DNA from: Arcicella sp034931005
Lineage (GTDB): Bacteria; Bacteroidota; Bacteroidia; Cytophagales; Spirosomataceae
Direction: 5' to 3'
Assembly: GCF_034931005.1 (NCBI RefSeq)
Contig: NZ_JAYGIN010000023.1
Span: forward strand, 57,263 to 121,262
DNA length: 64,000 bases
This document shows, piece after piece, positions 27,078 through 35,246 of the stretch (its first letter is position 1; each line of letters opens with the position of its first letter). A program made the position numbers and the translations under genes. Below the pieces are notes generated by a model that was given only the letters and a program-made list of their open reading frames with translations, was not told the DNA's origin and searched no databases.

Positions 27078-27989
27078 ATGAAATTTGAAATCAAAAACTT
27101 CGGATTATATGGCAGAGAACAATCAACAGTTTCGGCTGATTTTCTTAATTTAGTTGCCATAGATTATAGTTGCAGAAAATATAATTGGGAAATCAAACCG
27201 CATTTTCATAGTAATCTCTATCAATTTTTTTTCATAGAATCAGGTTCAGGAACGCTGATTATCAACGAAAAAATGAAGAAATTTTCTGGGCAAAATATTA
27301 TCATTATGCCCGAAAACAATCTGCACGGCTTTAAATTTAGCGATGATATAAAAGGCTACACGCTTTCAGTGTCATCAGCGATTATTGATAAATTCACGAG
27401 CCATGATAAAGATTTGCTTTATGAGATTAGTCGGGTAAGATTGCTCAACATGAACAATAATTTTGATGAGTTTAACGATGCAATGGATTCTATCCGTAGA
27501 ATGATTAAAGAGTTGACTTTGCAAGCGGATAAGGAAGCATTGTTTATGGAAACATTGCTTTTATTATTACTCATTAAAATTTTCAGAATGACTATTGAGT
27601 CTGAAAAGGAGTACGTAGCCTCTACACGTGAGTTGGCTTACTACAAGGAGTTCATGAAAATGATTAAAAAAATTGTACCTACGAATAAAAGTATTGACGA
27701 TTTTACCAAAGATTTAGGCATTAGCAAAACGCACCTTAATCGAGTTTGTCAGACTATTGCAGGCGAATCAACCAAACAAGTAATCAGCAATTACCTTGTT
27801 AATGAGGCTATGATTTTGATGGCTCATACCGACATGACCATTTCTGAAATTGCTTATCAATTGGAGTTTAAAGATGTAAGTTATTTTTGTAGATTTTACA
27901 AAAAACAGACGGGGATTTCTCCAGCAAAATTCAGAGAGAAAAATCAACATTTAGAACAAAATCAACATGTTGTAGCATTGAATTATTAA
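27078..27989 (+). CDS. AraC family transcriptional regulator
   Basis: 303 residues. The N-terminal cupin-type sensing domain includes WEIKPHFHSNLYQFFFIESGSG, with the HFH pattern of the AraC arm fold. The C-terminal domain has two helix-turn-helix motifs (IDDFTKDLGISKTHLNRVC and ISEIAYQLEFKDVSYFCRFYK) and ends TGISPAKFR, the form seen in PobR-like activators of aromatic catabolism. It lies between the ring-cleavage genes and the convergent hydroxycinnamate-type cluster and is the second candidate to bind the paired boxes at 1295 and 21060. A 1.3-kb gene-free region lies upstream. Confidence 0.9.
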   Translation: MKFEIKNFGLYGREQSTVSADFLNLVAIDYSCRKYNWEIKPHFHSNLYQFFFIESGSGTLIINEKMKKFSGQNIIIMPENNLHGFKFSDDIKGYTLSVSSAIIDKFTSHDKDLLYEISRVRLLNMNNNFDEFNDAMDSIRRMIKELTLQADKEALFMETLLLLLLIKIFRMTIESEKEYVASTRELAYYKEFMKMIKKIVPTNKSIDDFTKDLGISKTHLNRVCQTIAGESTKQVISNYLVNEAMILMAHTDMTISEIAYQLEFKDVSYFCRFYKKQTGISPAKFREKNQHLEQNQHVVALNY

Positions 27990-28153
27990 AACTGACTCAA
28001 CTATCTGTTTGAATACAGAGTTGAGCCAGTTTTAAATTATGGAATCATCGTATCGTTACTTGTGCAATATTGGATTATGAGATATATTCCGTAACATTAT
28101 GCACGACATAACAACGATTGGTAATTATACCCAAGCTATTTGCCACGACTAAT

Positions 28154-29020
28154 CTATTTCAACCCTAACATTTTAATGGCATTTTCCTTCAAAATCAGTG
28201 GCTTAACTTCTTCTTTAAAACCTGCTTCTTCAAAATCTTTTAGCCATCTTTCTGGGGTAATCAACGGAAAATCTGTTCCAAATAACATTCTGTTTTTAAG
28301 CATAGTATTGGCATATTGTACCAATTGCTTCGGAAAATACTTGGGCGACCAACCACTTAAATCAATATAAACATTGGGTTTGTGCATCGCTACTGAAAGG
28401 GCTTCGTCTTGCCAAGGCCAACTTGGGTGAGCAATAATAATTGGGCAATCAGGGAAATCAATTGCTACATCATCTAAGTGCATCGGGTTTGAATATTCCA
28501 AACGTAAACCACCTCCACCACGAACACCAGAGCCAAAACCCGAATGTCCCGAATGAAAAAGCATTGGTAATTTATACTCCGCAATGACTTCGTAAAGATG
28601 ATACGCCATTTTATCGTAAGGATAAAAACCTTGTACTGTCGGATGAAATTTGAAACCTTTTACGCCATAATTTTCGATTAAATCACGAGCTTCTCTTGCT
28701 CCCATTCGCCCTTTGTGTGGGTCAATACTGGCAAAAGCAATCATCACATCATCATTTTTCAAAGCACATTCTGCTACTTCAATATTCGGAATCCGTTTTT
28801 TGCCCACTTCATGTTCCGAATCTATCGTAAACATCACCAAAGCCATGTTTATATCTCGATAAAAATCAGCGGTTTCTTGCATCGTCGGGCGTTTATCTGA
28901 CTTGAAATATTTGGCAAAAGCCACATCAAATTCTGGACGAAAATCATCATGCGGTTGACAACACGAAACTTCTGCGTGTGTGTGTACGTCGATGGCGGTA
29001 ATTTTTTCAATGTTAATCAT
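28154..29020 (-). CDS. Amidohydrolase family 2 protein (ACMSD/resorcylate decarboxylase-like)
   Basis: 288 residues, TIM-barrel metal hydrolase (PF04909 type). Metal site visible: AIDVHTHAE (HxH), KFHPTVQGF, LFHSGHSG and the aspartate of FGTDFP. The family includes decarboxylases and hydratases of aromatic and ring-cleavage acids as well as lactonases, so a role in processing a phenolic acid or cleavage product is plausible. It is the last gene of the minus-strand cluster, 12 bp after the secreted hydrolase gene, so they are very likely in one transcript. The exact reaction is not predictable. Confidence 0.85.
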   Translation of the reverse strand: MINIEKITAIDVHTHAEVSCCQPHDDFRPEFDVAFAKYFKSDKRPTMQETADFYRDINMALVMFTIDSEHEVGKKRIPNIEVAECALKNDDVMIAFASIDPHKGRMGAREARDLIENYGVKGFKFHPTVQGFYPYDKMAYHLYEVIAEYKLPMLFHSGHSGFGSGVRGGGGLRLEYSNPMHLDDVAIDFPDCPIIIAHPSWPWQDEALSVAMHKPNVYIDLSGWSPKYFPKQLVQYANTMLKNRMLFGTDFPLITPERWLKDFEEAGFKEEVKPLILKENAIKMLGLK

Positions 29021-29032
29021 AATTTTAAAATT

Positions 29033-30145
29033 TTATTCTACAAATCCAGCTTTAGCTTTTTTTCCAGTTTTTACCCAGTCTCTCAATTCATCAAAAGCAA
29101 TGGCAGTTTGTTTGGGTGTGAAACTACAATGTGCTTGTCCGTTGGTATATTTTACGGTAAAATATTGGTCTTTAGCTTGTTGACGAACCATATTTTCAAA
29201 ATTAGAAACACCATACGTCGGCGGAATCAATTGGTCGTAAATGGTGTGCATCAACACAACGGGTTTATTAATGTTTCCTGTGCGTTCGTATTTACCAAAA
29301 AGGATTTTTGAGTCCACCGTAGCAGGTAAGCGTTCTGCTTTTTTGTTTACTTCCAAATCGTTCGGGAAACCCGAATAAAGTGTATTTGTATTATCAAAAG
29401 GATTTCCTTTTGCCTTTTGTGCAATGTCTCTCAATACGTTTTCATTGAAAAATAAGGACATTGGTAAATCGTCAATTTTCAAGTCAAAACGTTTGGCAAA
29501 TGCCAAGGCAAGCAATGAATCTTTGGCAAAAATTGCGGCTTTTATTTCCTTTGCTCTACTAAACATTTTCCTTGAATCTTGGGCTTGATAAGGCTTATTG
29601 AGGTCGAAAATATCTTTTAAGGAAGTCACCACATTTGGAAATAATCCATTGAAAGTGGCATAAATATCATACTCTTTACGACATTGTAAATATGGACGAC
29701 TCGAAAATGGACATAGTGGCAAAGCTCCGTGATAATTATCGCCAAAATTTTCGATAGTTGCCAAAGAAATTCCGCCGCCCATCGAATGCCCAACCATAAA
29801 AGTGGAGTCTGGTTTACCATATTTTCCGATAAAATATTGTCGCAATGCTTCTGTATCATCAACGCCCTGTGGCAAAGCAAAACCTTGATATTGATAGTCG
29901 GAGGCAGCAACGGCAAAACCTCTTTCTAAAAATGTGGACATTCTTTTGATAAAATCGGGGTTTCTACTTTGTCTTGGACTACCCATAAATTCATATCCGT
30001 GGGCATACATTACTAATTTTCCTTTCCAATTTTCGGGAAAAAGGATGCGATAATTTGCCCCATTTATTGCTCCTGTATCAATTTTAGCTACATTTTGAGC
30101 AAAAGTTGTTGTGGTAAACAACAAAAGAATTAGTAGTTTTTTCAT
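29033..30145 (-). CDS. Secreted alpha/beta hydrolase
   Basis: 370 residues, signal peptide MKKLLILLLFTTTTFAQ. Motifs: GKLVMYAHGYEFMGSP, nucleophile elbow MVGHSMGGGIS, likely acid in HTIYDQLIPP and histidine in NGQAHCSFT, so a complete triad. There is a large cap region between the elbow and the acid. It probably cleaves an ester outside the cytoplasm. Start chosen at 30145; an upstream in-frame extension to 30208 reads through a palindromic repeat and has no signal peptide. Same strand as the ligase/crotonase cluster, but 225 bp downstream of the MetE-like gene across a repeat array, so co-transcription there is uncertain. Confidence 0.83.
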   Translation of the reverse strand: MKKLLILLLFTTTTFAQNVAKIDTGAINGANYRILFPENWKGKLVMYAHGYEFMGSPRQSRNPDFIKRMSTFLERGFAVAASDYQYQGFALPQGVDDTEALRQYFIGKYGKPDSTFMVGHSMGGGISLATIENFGDNYHGALPLCPFSSRPYLQCRKEYDIYATFNGLFPNVVTSLKDIFDLNKPYQAQDSRKMFSRAKEIKAAIFAKDSLLALAFAKRFDLKIDDLPMSLFFNENVLRDIAQKAKGNPFDNTNTLYSGFPNDLEVNKKAERLPATVDSKILFGKYERTGNINKPVVLMHTIYDQLIPPTYGVSNFENMVRQQAKDQYFTVKYTNGQAHCSFTPKQTAIAFDELRDWVKTGKKAKAGFVE

Positions 30146-30152
30146 ATTACAG

Positions 30153-30374
30153 GTAGAGACGTTGCCTGCAACGTCTCCCAAAAAGATTAAAATTTTACCA
30201 ATAAACAACGATTGAATCTTGCAACGAATTTACCTATTCTGCGATTTTTATTTAGACGTTGCAGGCTAAAACAATTATGATAATTTTTAGACGTTGCTAA
30301 AACAATTATGATAATTTTTAGACGTTGCTAAAACAATTATGATATTTTTTAGACGTTGCAGGCAACGTCTCTAC
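30153..30374. repeat. GACGTTGC palindrome enclosing a 3 x 31-bp tandem repeat
   Basis: Left hairpin GTAGAGACGTTGCCTGC (30153-30177) and right arm 30352-30374 are complementary. Between them a 31-bp unit containing AACAATTATGATAATTTTTA repeats three times (30267-30297, 30298-30328, 30329-30359) with no spacers. The right end CTCTAC supplies the TAG stop of the MetE-like gene (minus strand, 30371-30373). Confidence 0.88.
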
Positions 30375-31477
30375 GCTTCTCCCCAAACTTTAATGGCTGT
30401 ATTTACTACCAATTCCATTTTACGCCATTGGTCATCGTGTGTCATGTCATTGCCATGATGCGTTGAAGAAAAACCACATTGTGGACTCACACACATATTT
30501 TCGATAGGCATATATTTGGCAGCTTCGTCAATTCGTTTGCATAAATCATCAATATTTTCTAATTCTTTTACTTTTGAAGAAATGATTCCTAAAACTACTC
30601 TTTTGTTATCTGGCACAAAACGAAGCGGGGCAAAATCACCAGAGCGTTCATCATCATATTCCAAGAAATAACCATCTACATTAATAGAATTGAAAAGGAT
30701 TTCGGCAACAGGTTCGTAACCACCTTCTGCAAACCATGTACTACGATAATTGCCACGACAAAGGTGAATGCCAACGGTCAAATCTTTTGGACGACCATCA
30801 ATTACCGAGTTAATCAAGGCTGCGTAGGTTTTGGGTAATTCATTGGGGTCTTCGCCACGTTCAAGGGCGGCAGCACGCATTTTGGGGTCGCAGAGATACG
30901 CCAAATTAGTGTCGTCTAATTGCAAATAACGTAGCCCAGATTGATACAATCGGTCAATTTCTTGTTTATAAGCATTGGATAAATCATGGAAAAACTCATC
31001 CATATCGGGATATGAATTAATGTCTATTGATTTACGTCCGCCTCTAAAATGTACCATCGTTGGCGAAGGAATGGAAACCTTTGGTGTTTGCGTTGTTACA
31101 GTTTTAAGAAACTCAAAATCAGCCACTTGAATATCTTTCACATGAGCCAATTTGCCAGTAACCGTTAATTTTGGAGGCGTAAAACCATCTTCGGCAACTT
31201 TTGCATTTGGATTTGCATCAATGCCACCAGTTACGGTTACACCAGCCAATTCTTTCAAGAAATCAAGGTGGAAATAATCACGGCGAAATTCGCCATCAGT
31301 GATAGATTTCATACCCGTTGATTCTAACTTTTTGACAGTTTCGGCAATGCCAACATTTTCAATTTCACGTAATTCTTCGGCAGAAATTAGTCCGTTTTTC
31401 CATTTCAAACGATTTTCTTTTACTTCGGGAGTTCTTAATAAACTGCCAACATGGTCGGCACGGAAAGGTAGTTTCAT
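30371..31477 (-). CDS. Cobalamin-independent methionine synthase-like protein (short MetE/YxjG type)
   Basis: 368 residues, corresponding only to the C-terminal barrel of MetE. Zinc ligands are present: His and Cys in GIHLCRGN, Glu in LEYDDERSGDF and Cys in SPQCGFSS. The N-terminal RADHVGSLLRT is the usual opening of this short family. Full MetE is about twice as long, so this is not the housekeeping enzyme. Members include archaeal-type methionine synthases and alkyl-thiol transferases. Inside a phenolic-acid cluster it may accept a methyl group (for example from a methoxylated aromatic) or form a thiol adduct; both are guesses. Gap of 42 bp to the upstream SDR gene. Confidence 0.85.
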   Translation of the reverse strand: MKLPFRADHVGSLLRTPEVKENRLKWKNGLISAEELREIENVGIAETVKKLESTGMKSITDGEFRRDYFHLDFLKELAGVTVTGGIDANPNAKVAEDGFTPPKLTVTGKLAHVKDIQVADFEFLKTVTTQTPKVSIPSPTMVHFRGGRKSIDINSYPDMDEFFHDLSNAYKQEIDRLYQSGLRYLQLDDTNLAYLCDPKMRAAALERGEDPNELPKTYAALINSVIDGRPKDLTVGIHLCRGNYRSTWFAEGGYEPVAEILFNSINVDGYFLEYDDERSGDFAPLRFVPDNKRVVLGIISSKVKELENIDDLCKRIDEAAKYMPIENMCVSPQCGFSSTHHGNDMTHDDQWRKMELVVNTAIKVWGEA

Positions 31478-31519
31478 GTCTTAATTATTATGTTTTTTAA
31501 TGAAAAATATATTGCAAAC

Positions 31520-32278
31520 TTATTTCGCCCCCATTCTGATTGCCCCATCTAAACGAATAACCTCGCCATTAAGCATCTGATTTTCAACGATATGCTTCAC
31601 CAAAGACGCATATTCCGACGGGCGACCCAAACGGGGAGGAAATGGCACTTGTTTCCCCAGAGAGTCCTGAGCATCTTGGGGTAGAGATGCCAAAAGAGGG
31701 GTTTCAAAAATCCCTGGAGCAATGGTCATTACTCTAATGCCCATTCTTGCCAATTCACGGGCAATGGGTAAAGTCATGGCAACAATTCCTCCTTTTGAGG
31801 CAGCATAAGCCGCTTGCCCGATTTGTCCATCAAAAGCCGCTACCGATGCAGTATTGATAATTACGCCACGTTCGCCATCTGCATTTGGCTCGTTATTTTG
31901 CATCACATTAGTTGCTAAACGAATGACGTTAAAAGTACCAACAAGATTGATATTGATAACTTTGGTAAAGAAATCTAAAGAATGTGGGCCATTTTTGCCG
32001 ACTACTCTTTGGGCAGGGCCAACGCCCGCACAATTGGCAATGCCGTGCAATCCACCGAAAGTTTCCACCGCCAAATCAATGGCATTTTGTACTTGTTCTT
32101 CATTTGCTACGTCAGTTTTTACGAATAAAATCTTATCCGATTCTGCCTTTTTACCCGCCTCTTCATTGATGTCTAAAATGACTGCATTTCCGCCATTTTC
32201 TACAATCATTTTGGCAGTGGCAAACCCTAAACCCGAAGCTCCGCCTGTGATGATGAATGTTTTATTTTCGATTGTCAT
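31520..32278 (-). CDS. SDR, 3-hydroxyacyl-CoA dehydrogenase (HSD17B10)-like
   Basis: 252 residues starting MTIENKTFIITGGASGLG. SDR motifs TGGASGLG, NCAG, NTASVAAF and YAASK are intact. The segments IARELARMGIRVMTIAPGIFETP and PFPPRLGRPSEYA are typical of type II 3-hydroxyacyl-CoA dehydrogenases (HSD10-like), which oxidise the beta-hydroxyl of acyl-CoA. Next to a CoA ligase and a crotonase this completes a CoA-dependent beta-oxidation of a cinnamoyl side chain: activate, hydrate, oxidise. A thiolase is not in the window. Start at 32278 chosen over 32326, which would read into the upstream repeats. Confidence 0.9.
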   Translation of the reverse strand: MTIENKTFIITGGASGLGFATAKMIVENGGNAVILDINEEAGKKAESDKILFVKTDVANEEQVQNAIDLAVETFGGLHGIANCAGVGPAQRVVGKNGPHSLDFFTKVININLVGTFNVIRLATNVMQNNEPNADGERGVIINTASVAAFDGQIGQAAYAASKGGIVAMTLPIARELARMGIRVMTIAPGIFETPLLASLPQDAQDSLGKQVPFPPRLGRPSEYASLVKHIVENQMLNGEVIRLDGAIRMGAK

Positions 32279-32292
32279 TTTGTGTATATTTT

Positions 32293-32522
32293 TATTGCCA
32301 CGAAAGCACAAAGAATCTAAGAACAAAATATTCTCTATTTGAAATTATTTATTGCCACGAAGGCACAAAGAATCTAAGAGCAAAATATTCTCTATTTGAA
32401 ATTATATATTGCCACGAAGGCACAAATAATTGAAGAACTCATTTTACAATTCCTTCAATATATTTATTTCATAACAGTTTCTAAGACAATTTAAACTTAG
32501 TGACTTAGCGTCTTCGTGGCAC
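32293..32522. repeat. 57-bp tandem repeats with distal inverted arm
   Basis: A 57-bp unit beginning TATTGCCACGAAGGCACAAA is present at 32293-32349 and 32350-32406, with a partial third copy from 32407. At about 32503-32522 TAGCGTCTTCGTGGCA complements the start of the unit. It fills the gap upstream of the SDR gene and downstream of the CoA ligase. Confidence 0.85.
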
Positions 32523-32537
32523 TTATCATCTGATATA

Positions 32538-34319
32538 TCAACCATACATTTCCTCAACCAACGCCGCACGATATTTTAACACGGCTCGTTGATTCAATGA
32601 ACCTTTATCGGTAATTTCTCCTAAATCAATCGACGGTGGTTCAATCGCAATGACGGCTTTGGCTACTTTACTGGCACTTCCTGTGGCAGATTCTCCTAAT
32701 TCTATCAATAATTGGTCGATGTATTTTTGTACTTCTTCATGCTGAAAAGCCTCTTTGTTGGAAGTTTCAGTAGATAAATTTGCCAATTTCCGACAAGCGT
32801 CTGGATTCAAAAACAAGATAGCTCCAATATATTCACGGTCGAGTCCCGCAATGACCACATCTTGCACAATGGGCGAACCAGCCGATAAAACCTTTGATTT
32901 GAGGATGCCAACATTTACCCAAGTTCCCGTTGAAAGTTTAAAATCTTCGGCAATTCTTCCATCAAAAACTAAACCTTTGCTTGGATTATTTTCGTCTAAA
33001 AATTTTACGGCATCACCCGTTTTGTAAAAACCTTCTTCGTCAAAAGCCTGAGCCGTTGCTTCTGGGTTTCGCCAATAGCCTTTAGTGACATTCGGGGCAT
33101 GATAACGAGCTTCTAATTTGTCACCATCGGGAACTAATTTCACTTTCATACCCGCCACAGGCACGCCTAAAAGTCCCGAAAAACTACCTTCCCAAGCCGC
33201 AAACATGGCAGAAGGACCCGATTCGGTACAACCCAACCCCGTAATAATCGGCACTATTTTACCCGTCACTTCTACCGATAATTCTTCCAAACGATTCCAA
33301 ATTGGTTGAGCTAAACTTGCTCCTGCATAAAAAAAGAAACGTAGATTTTTGAAGAATGTTTCTCTAAATTGAGCATCATTTTCCAAATAAGGAATCAGCA
33401 TTTCAAAACCTTTTGGCACATTAAAATAAGCCGTTGGGGAAATTTCACGGAGATTTTGAACTGTCTTTTCAATGCCTTTTGCCGTTGGTTTTCCGTCATC
33501 AATAAAAAGCGAACCACCATTATAAAGTGCCAAACCAAAATTATGATTGCCACCAAAAGTATGATTCCAAGGCAACCAATCCACAAAAACAGGCGGTTCA
33601 GTTTGCATAAAAGCAAAGGTTTGCGAAATCTGTTGCAAATTTGCCGACCACATTCCGTGCGTATTGATAACGCCTTTTGGCAAGCCCGTTGACCCCGAAG
33701 TAAACAAGATTTTTGCAACGGTATCAGCACTTACTTTTGCATGAGCTTCCTCTACTTTTTCAGTAGCTTCTACCTTTAATAATTCTGCAAAATCAAGATG
33801 TTGTGTATTTGTTACCGTTACAATTTCTGCCTCAGGAAACATTGTCTTTGCCAAATTCAAAGCCTTTTCATAAACCTTTCTATCTTGAGCAAAAATCAAT
33901 TTTGGAGTCATTAATTCCAAGCAATGTTTCAGCTTTCCAAAATCATCCGAAACCAAAGAATACGGTGGTGAAATTGGCGTATAAGGAATCCCGATATGAG
34001 CCGAAGCTAAGGCTAACAAAGCGTGTTCAAGGCTATTTTCTGACAAAATAACAATGGTTTGTCCGTCGGTAAAATCCTGATTTAAAAGATATTGAGCAAT
34101 ATTTTCAACCTGACGAAGTGTTTCGGTATATGATAATTCTTGCCAATTTCCTTCTGAATTTCTGCGAGCAATAAAGGTTTTATCAGGCGTTTCTTTAGCC
34201 CAAAAACTTAATCTTTCCGTTATTTTTTCTGGAAAATCGGCTAAAGGTTGTTCTAAACTAAACAAAATAGAACCATCAGGATTTATCGTTTTTATAGTTT
34301 CAGTAGGTCCAAATTTCAT
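32538..34319 (-). CDS. Feruloyl-CoA synthase-like acid-CoA ligase
   Basis: 593 residues, ANL adenylating enzyme. The AMP-binding motif LFTSGSTGLPKGVINTHG lies near 205-222, with WLPWNHTFGG, GLGCTESGPSA (A5 region) and YKTGDAV (A7/A8). The hinge/C-domain is EDFKLSTGTWV rather than the usual Gly-Arg-x-Lys pattern, as in the feruloyl-CoA synthase branch. It would activate a hydroxycinnamic or benzoic acid with ATP and CoA. Together with the crotonase upstream in the same transcript it matches the fcs/ech pair that shortens ferulate or coumarate by two carbons. Substrate range is not readable from sequence. Confidence 0.87.
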   Translation of the reverse strand: MKFGPTETIKTINPDGSILFSLEQPLADFPEKITERLSFWAKETPDKTFIARRNSEGNWQELSYTETLRQVENIAQYLLNQDFTDGQTIVILSENSLEHALLALASAHIGIPYTPISPPYSLVSDDFGKLKHCLELMTPKLIFAQDRKVYEKALNLAKTMFPEAEIVTVTNTQHLDFAELLKVEATEKVEEAHAKVSADTVAKILFTSGSTGLPKGVINTHGMWSANLQQISQTFAFMQTEPPVFVDWLPWNHTFGGNHNFGLALYNGGSLFIDDGKPTAKGIEKTVQNLREISPTAYFNVPKGFEMLIPYLENDAQFRETFFKNLRFFFYAGASLAQPIWNRLEELSVEVTGKIVPIITGLGCTESGPSAMFAAWEGSFSGLLGVPVAGMKVKLVPDGDKLEARYHAPNVTKGYWRNPEATAQAFDEEGFYKTGDAVKFLDENNPSKGLVFDGRIAEDFKLSTGTWVNVGILKSKVLSAGSPIVQDVVIAGLDREYIGAILFLNPDACRKLANLSTETSNKEAFQHEEVQKYIDQLLIELGESATGSASKVAKAVIAIEPPSIDLGEITDKGSLNQRAVLKYRAALVEEMYG

Positions 34320-34423
34320 TTTAAAATTGTTTAATGATGTTATAAGTTGTGAATGATGAATTGTGAGTTGTGAATGATTGAAAAGTCCATTTATAATTCA
34401 CAATTCACCCAATCACAACTATT
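34320..34423. repeat. Degenerate AT-rich hairpin
   Basis: GTTGTGAATGATGAATTGTG on the left is partly complemented by ATAATTCACAATTCACCC on the right. It resembles the 86-bp unit at 22145. It lies between the crotonase and ligase genes within the minus-strand cluster. Confidence 0.65.
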
Positions 34424-35197
34424 TTATTCTCCTACTTTCTTGGCTCTTCCTTCCAAAAAATCTCTTAATCTGCCCTGAGCTTCGGGTGTTGATGATGAAA
34501 TAGTTGCCATCAATGATTCCAACATTAAACCTTCTGATTGCCCCGAATCGACAATTCTTGGCAATACGTGCATCAACGCATAATTGGTCATTCCTGCATT
34601 TGAGGCTATTTTTTTGGCTAATTCAATCCCTTTTTCTAAACCGCTTCCTTCTGACACTAAATACTGAGAAAGTCCAACTAAAACGCCTTCTTCTGCCGTA
34701 ATTACTCGCCCTGTCAGCATCATATCCGTCATGCGAGCCATACCAATTAATTTTGGCAAACGCACCGATGCACCACCACCTACAAAAATGCCTCTTTGTC
34801 CTTCGGGCAAAGCATAAAAAGTAGTTTGTTCCGCCACTCTAATATGGCACGCCGAAGCAATTTCCAAGCCTCCGCCCACACACGCACCATGCACAACCGC
34901 TACCACAGGAACTTTACCAAATTGTACTTTTTCTAAAGCTCTGTGCCACATTCTCGAATGATTCAAGCCTTCTACAATATCTCTTTCCTTCAATTCAGAA
35001 AGGTCAAGTCCTGCACTAAAATGTTTGCCTTCGCCGTAAATAATGGCACATTTTACTCCTTCTGGAATATTTGAAAACACGGTTTCGATACCTAAAATGA
35101 GTTCATCATTGATGGCATTTCGTTTTTCTGGACGATTTATTTTTACGAAAAGAATTTCGTCTTTTTGTTCAACTGTTAAAGATTGAGGGATATTCAT
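34424..35197 (-). CDS. Enoyl-CoA hydratase/crotonase family protein
   Basis: 257 residues starting MNIPQSLTVEQKDEILFVKI. Crotonase fold: oxyanion-hole segment HFSAGLDLSEL, GACVGGGLEIASACHIRVAE and the substrate-pocket loop YALPEGQRGIFVGGG. The usual second catalytic Glu region reads FVGGGASV, so one should not assume simple hydratase chemistry. Placed next to a feruloyl-CoA-synthase-like ligase it is likely the hydratase/lyase acting on the cinnamoyl-CoA product. Start at 35197 is preferred; the longer frame to 35260 overlaps the upstream MFS gene. Confidence 0.88.
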   Translation of the reverse strand: MNIPQSLTVEQKDEILFVKINRPEKRNAINDELILGIETVFSNIPEGVKCAIIYGEGKHFSAGLDLSELKERDIVEGLNHSRMWHRALEKVQFGKVPVVAVVHGACVGGGLEIASACHIRVAEQTTFYALPEGQRGIFVGGGASVRLPKLIGMARMTDMMLTGRVITAEEGVLVGLSQYLVSEGSGLEKGIELAKKIASNAGMTNYALMHVLPRIVDSGQSEGLMLESLMATISSSTPEAQGRLRDFLEGRAKKVGE

Positions 35198-35246
35198 AAT
35201 TTTATTTAATGCTTGGTTTTCTATTTTCGATGCTTGGTGTTCATAA

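Noticed and set aside
30267..30359. Three regularly spaced 31-bp repeats as a CRISPR array
   Set aside because: The units are directly adjacent with no unique spacers, AT-rich, and no cas genes are present in the window.
30371..31477. Housekeeping methionine synthase metE
   Set aside because: The protein covers only the C-terminal barrel (368 residues against about 750) and lies in a catabolic cluster.
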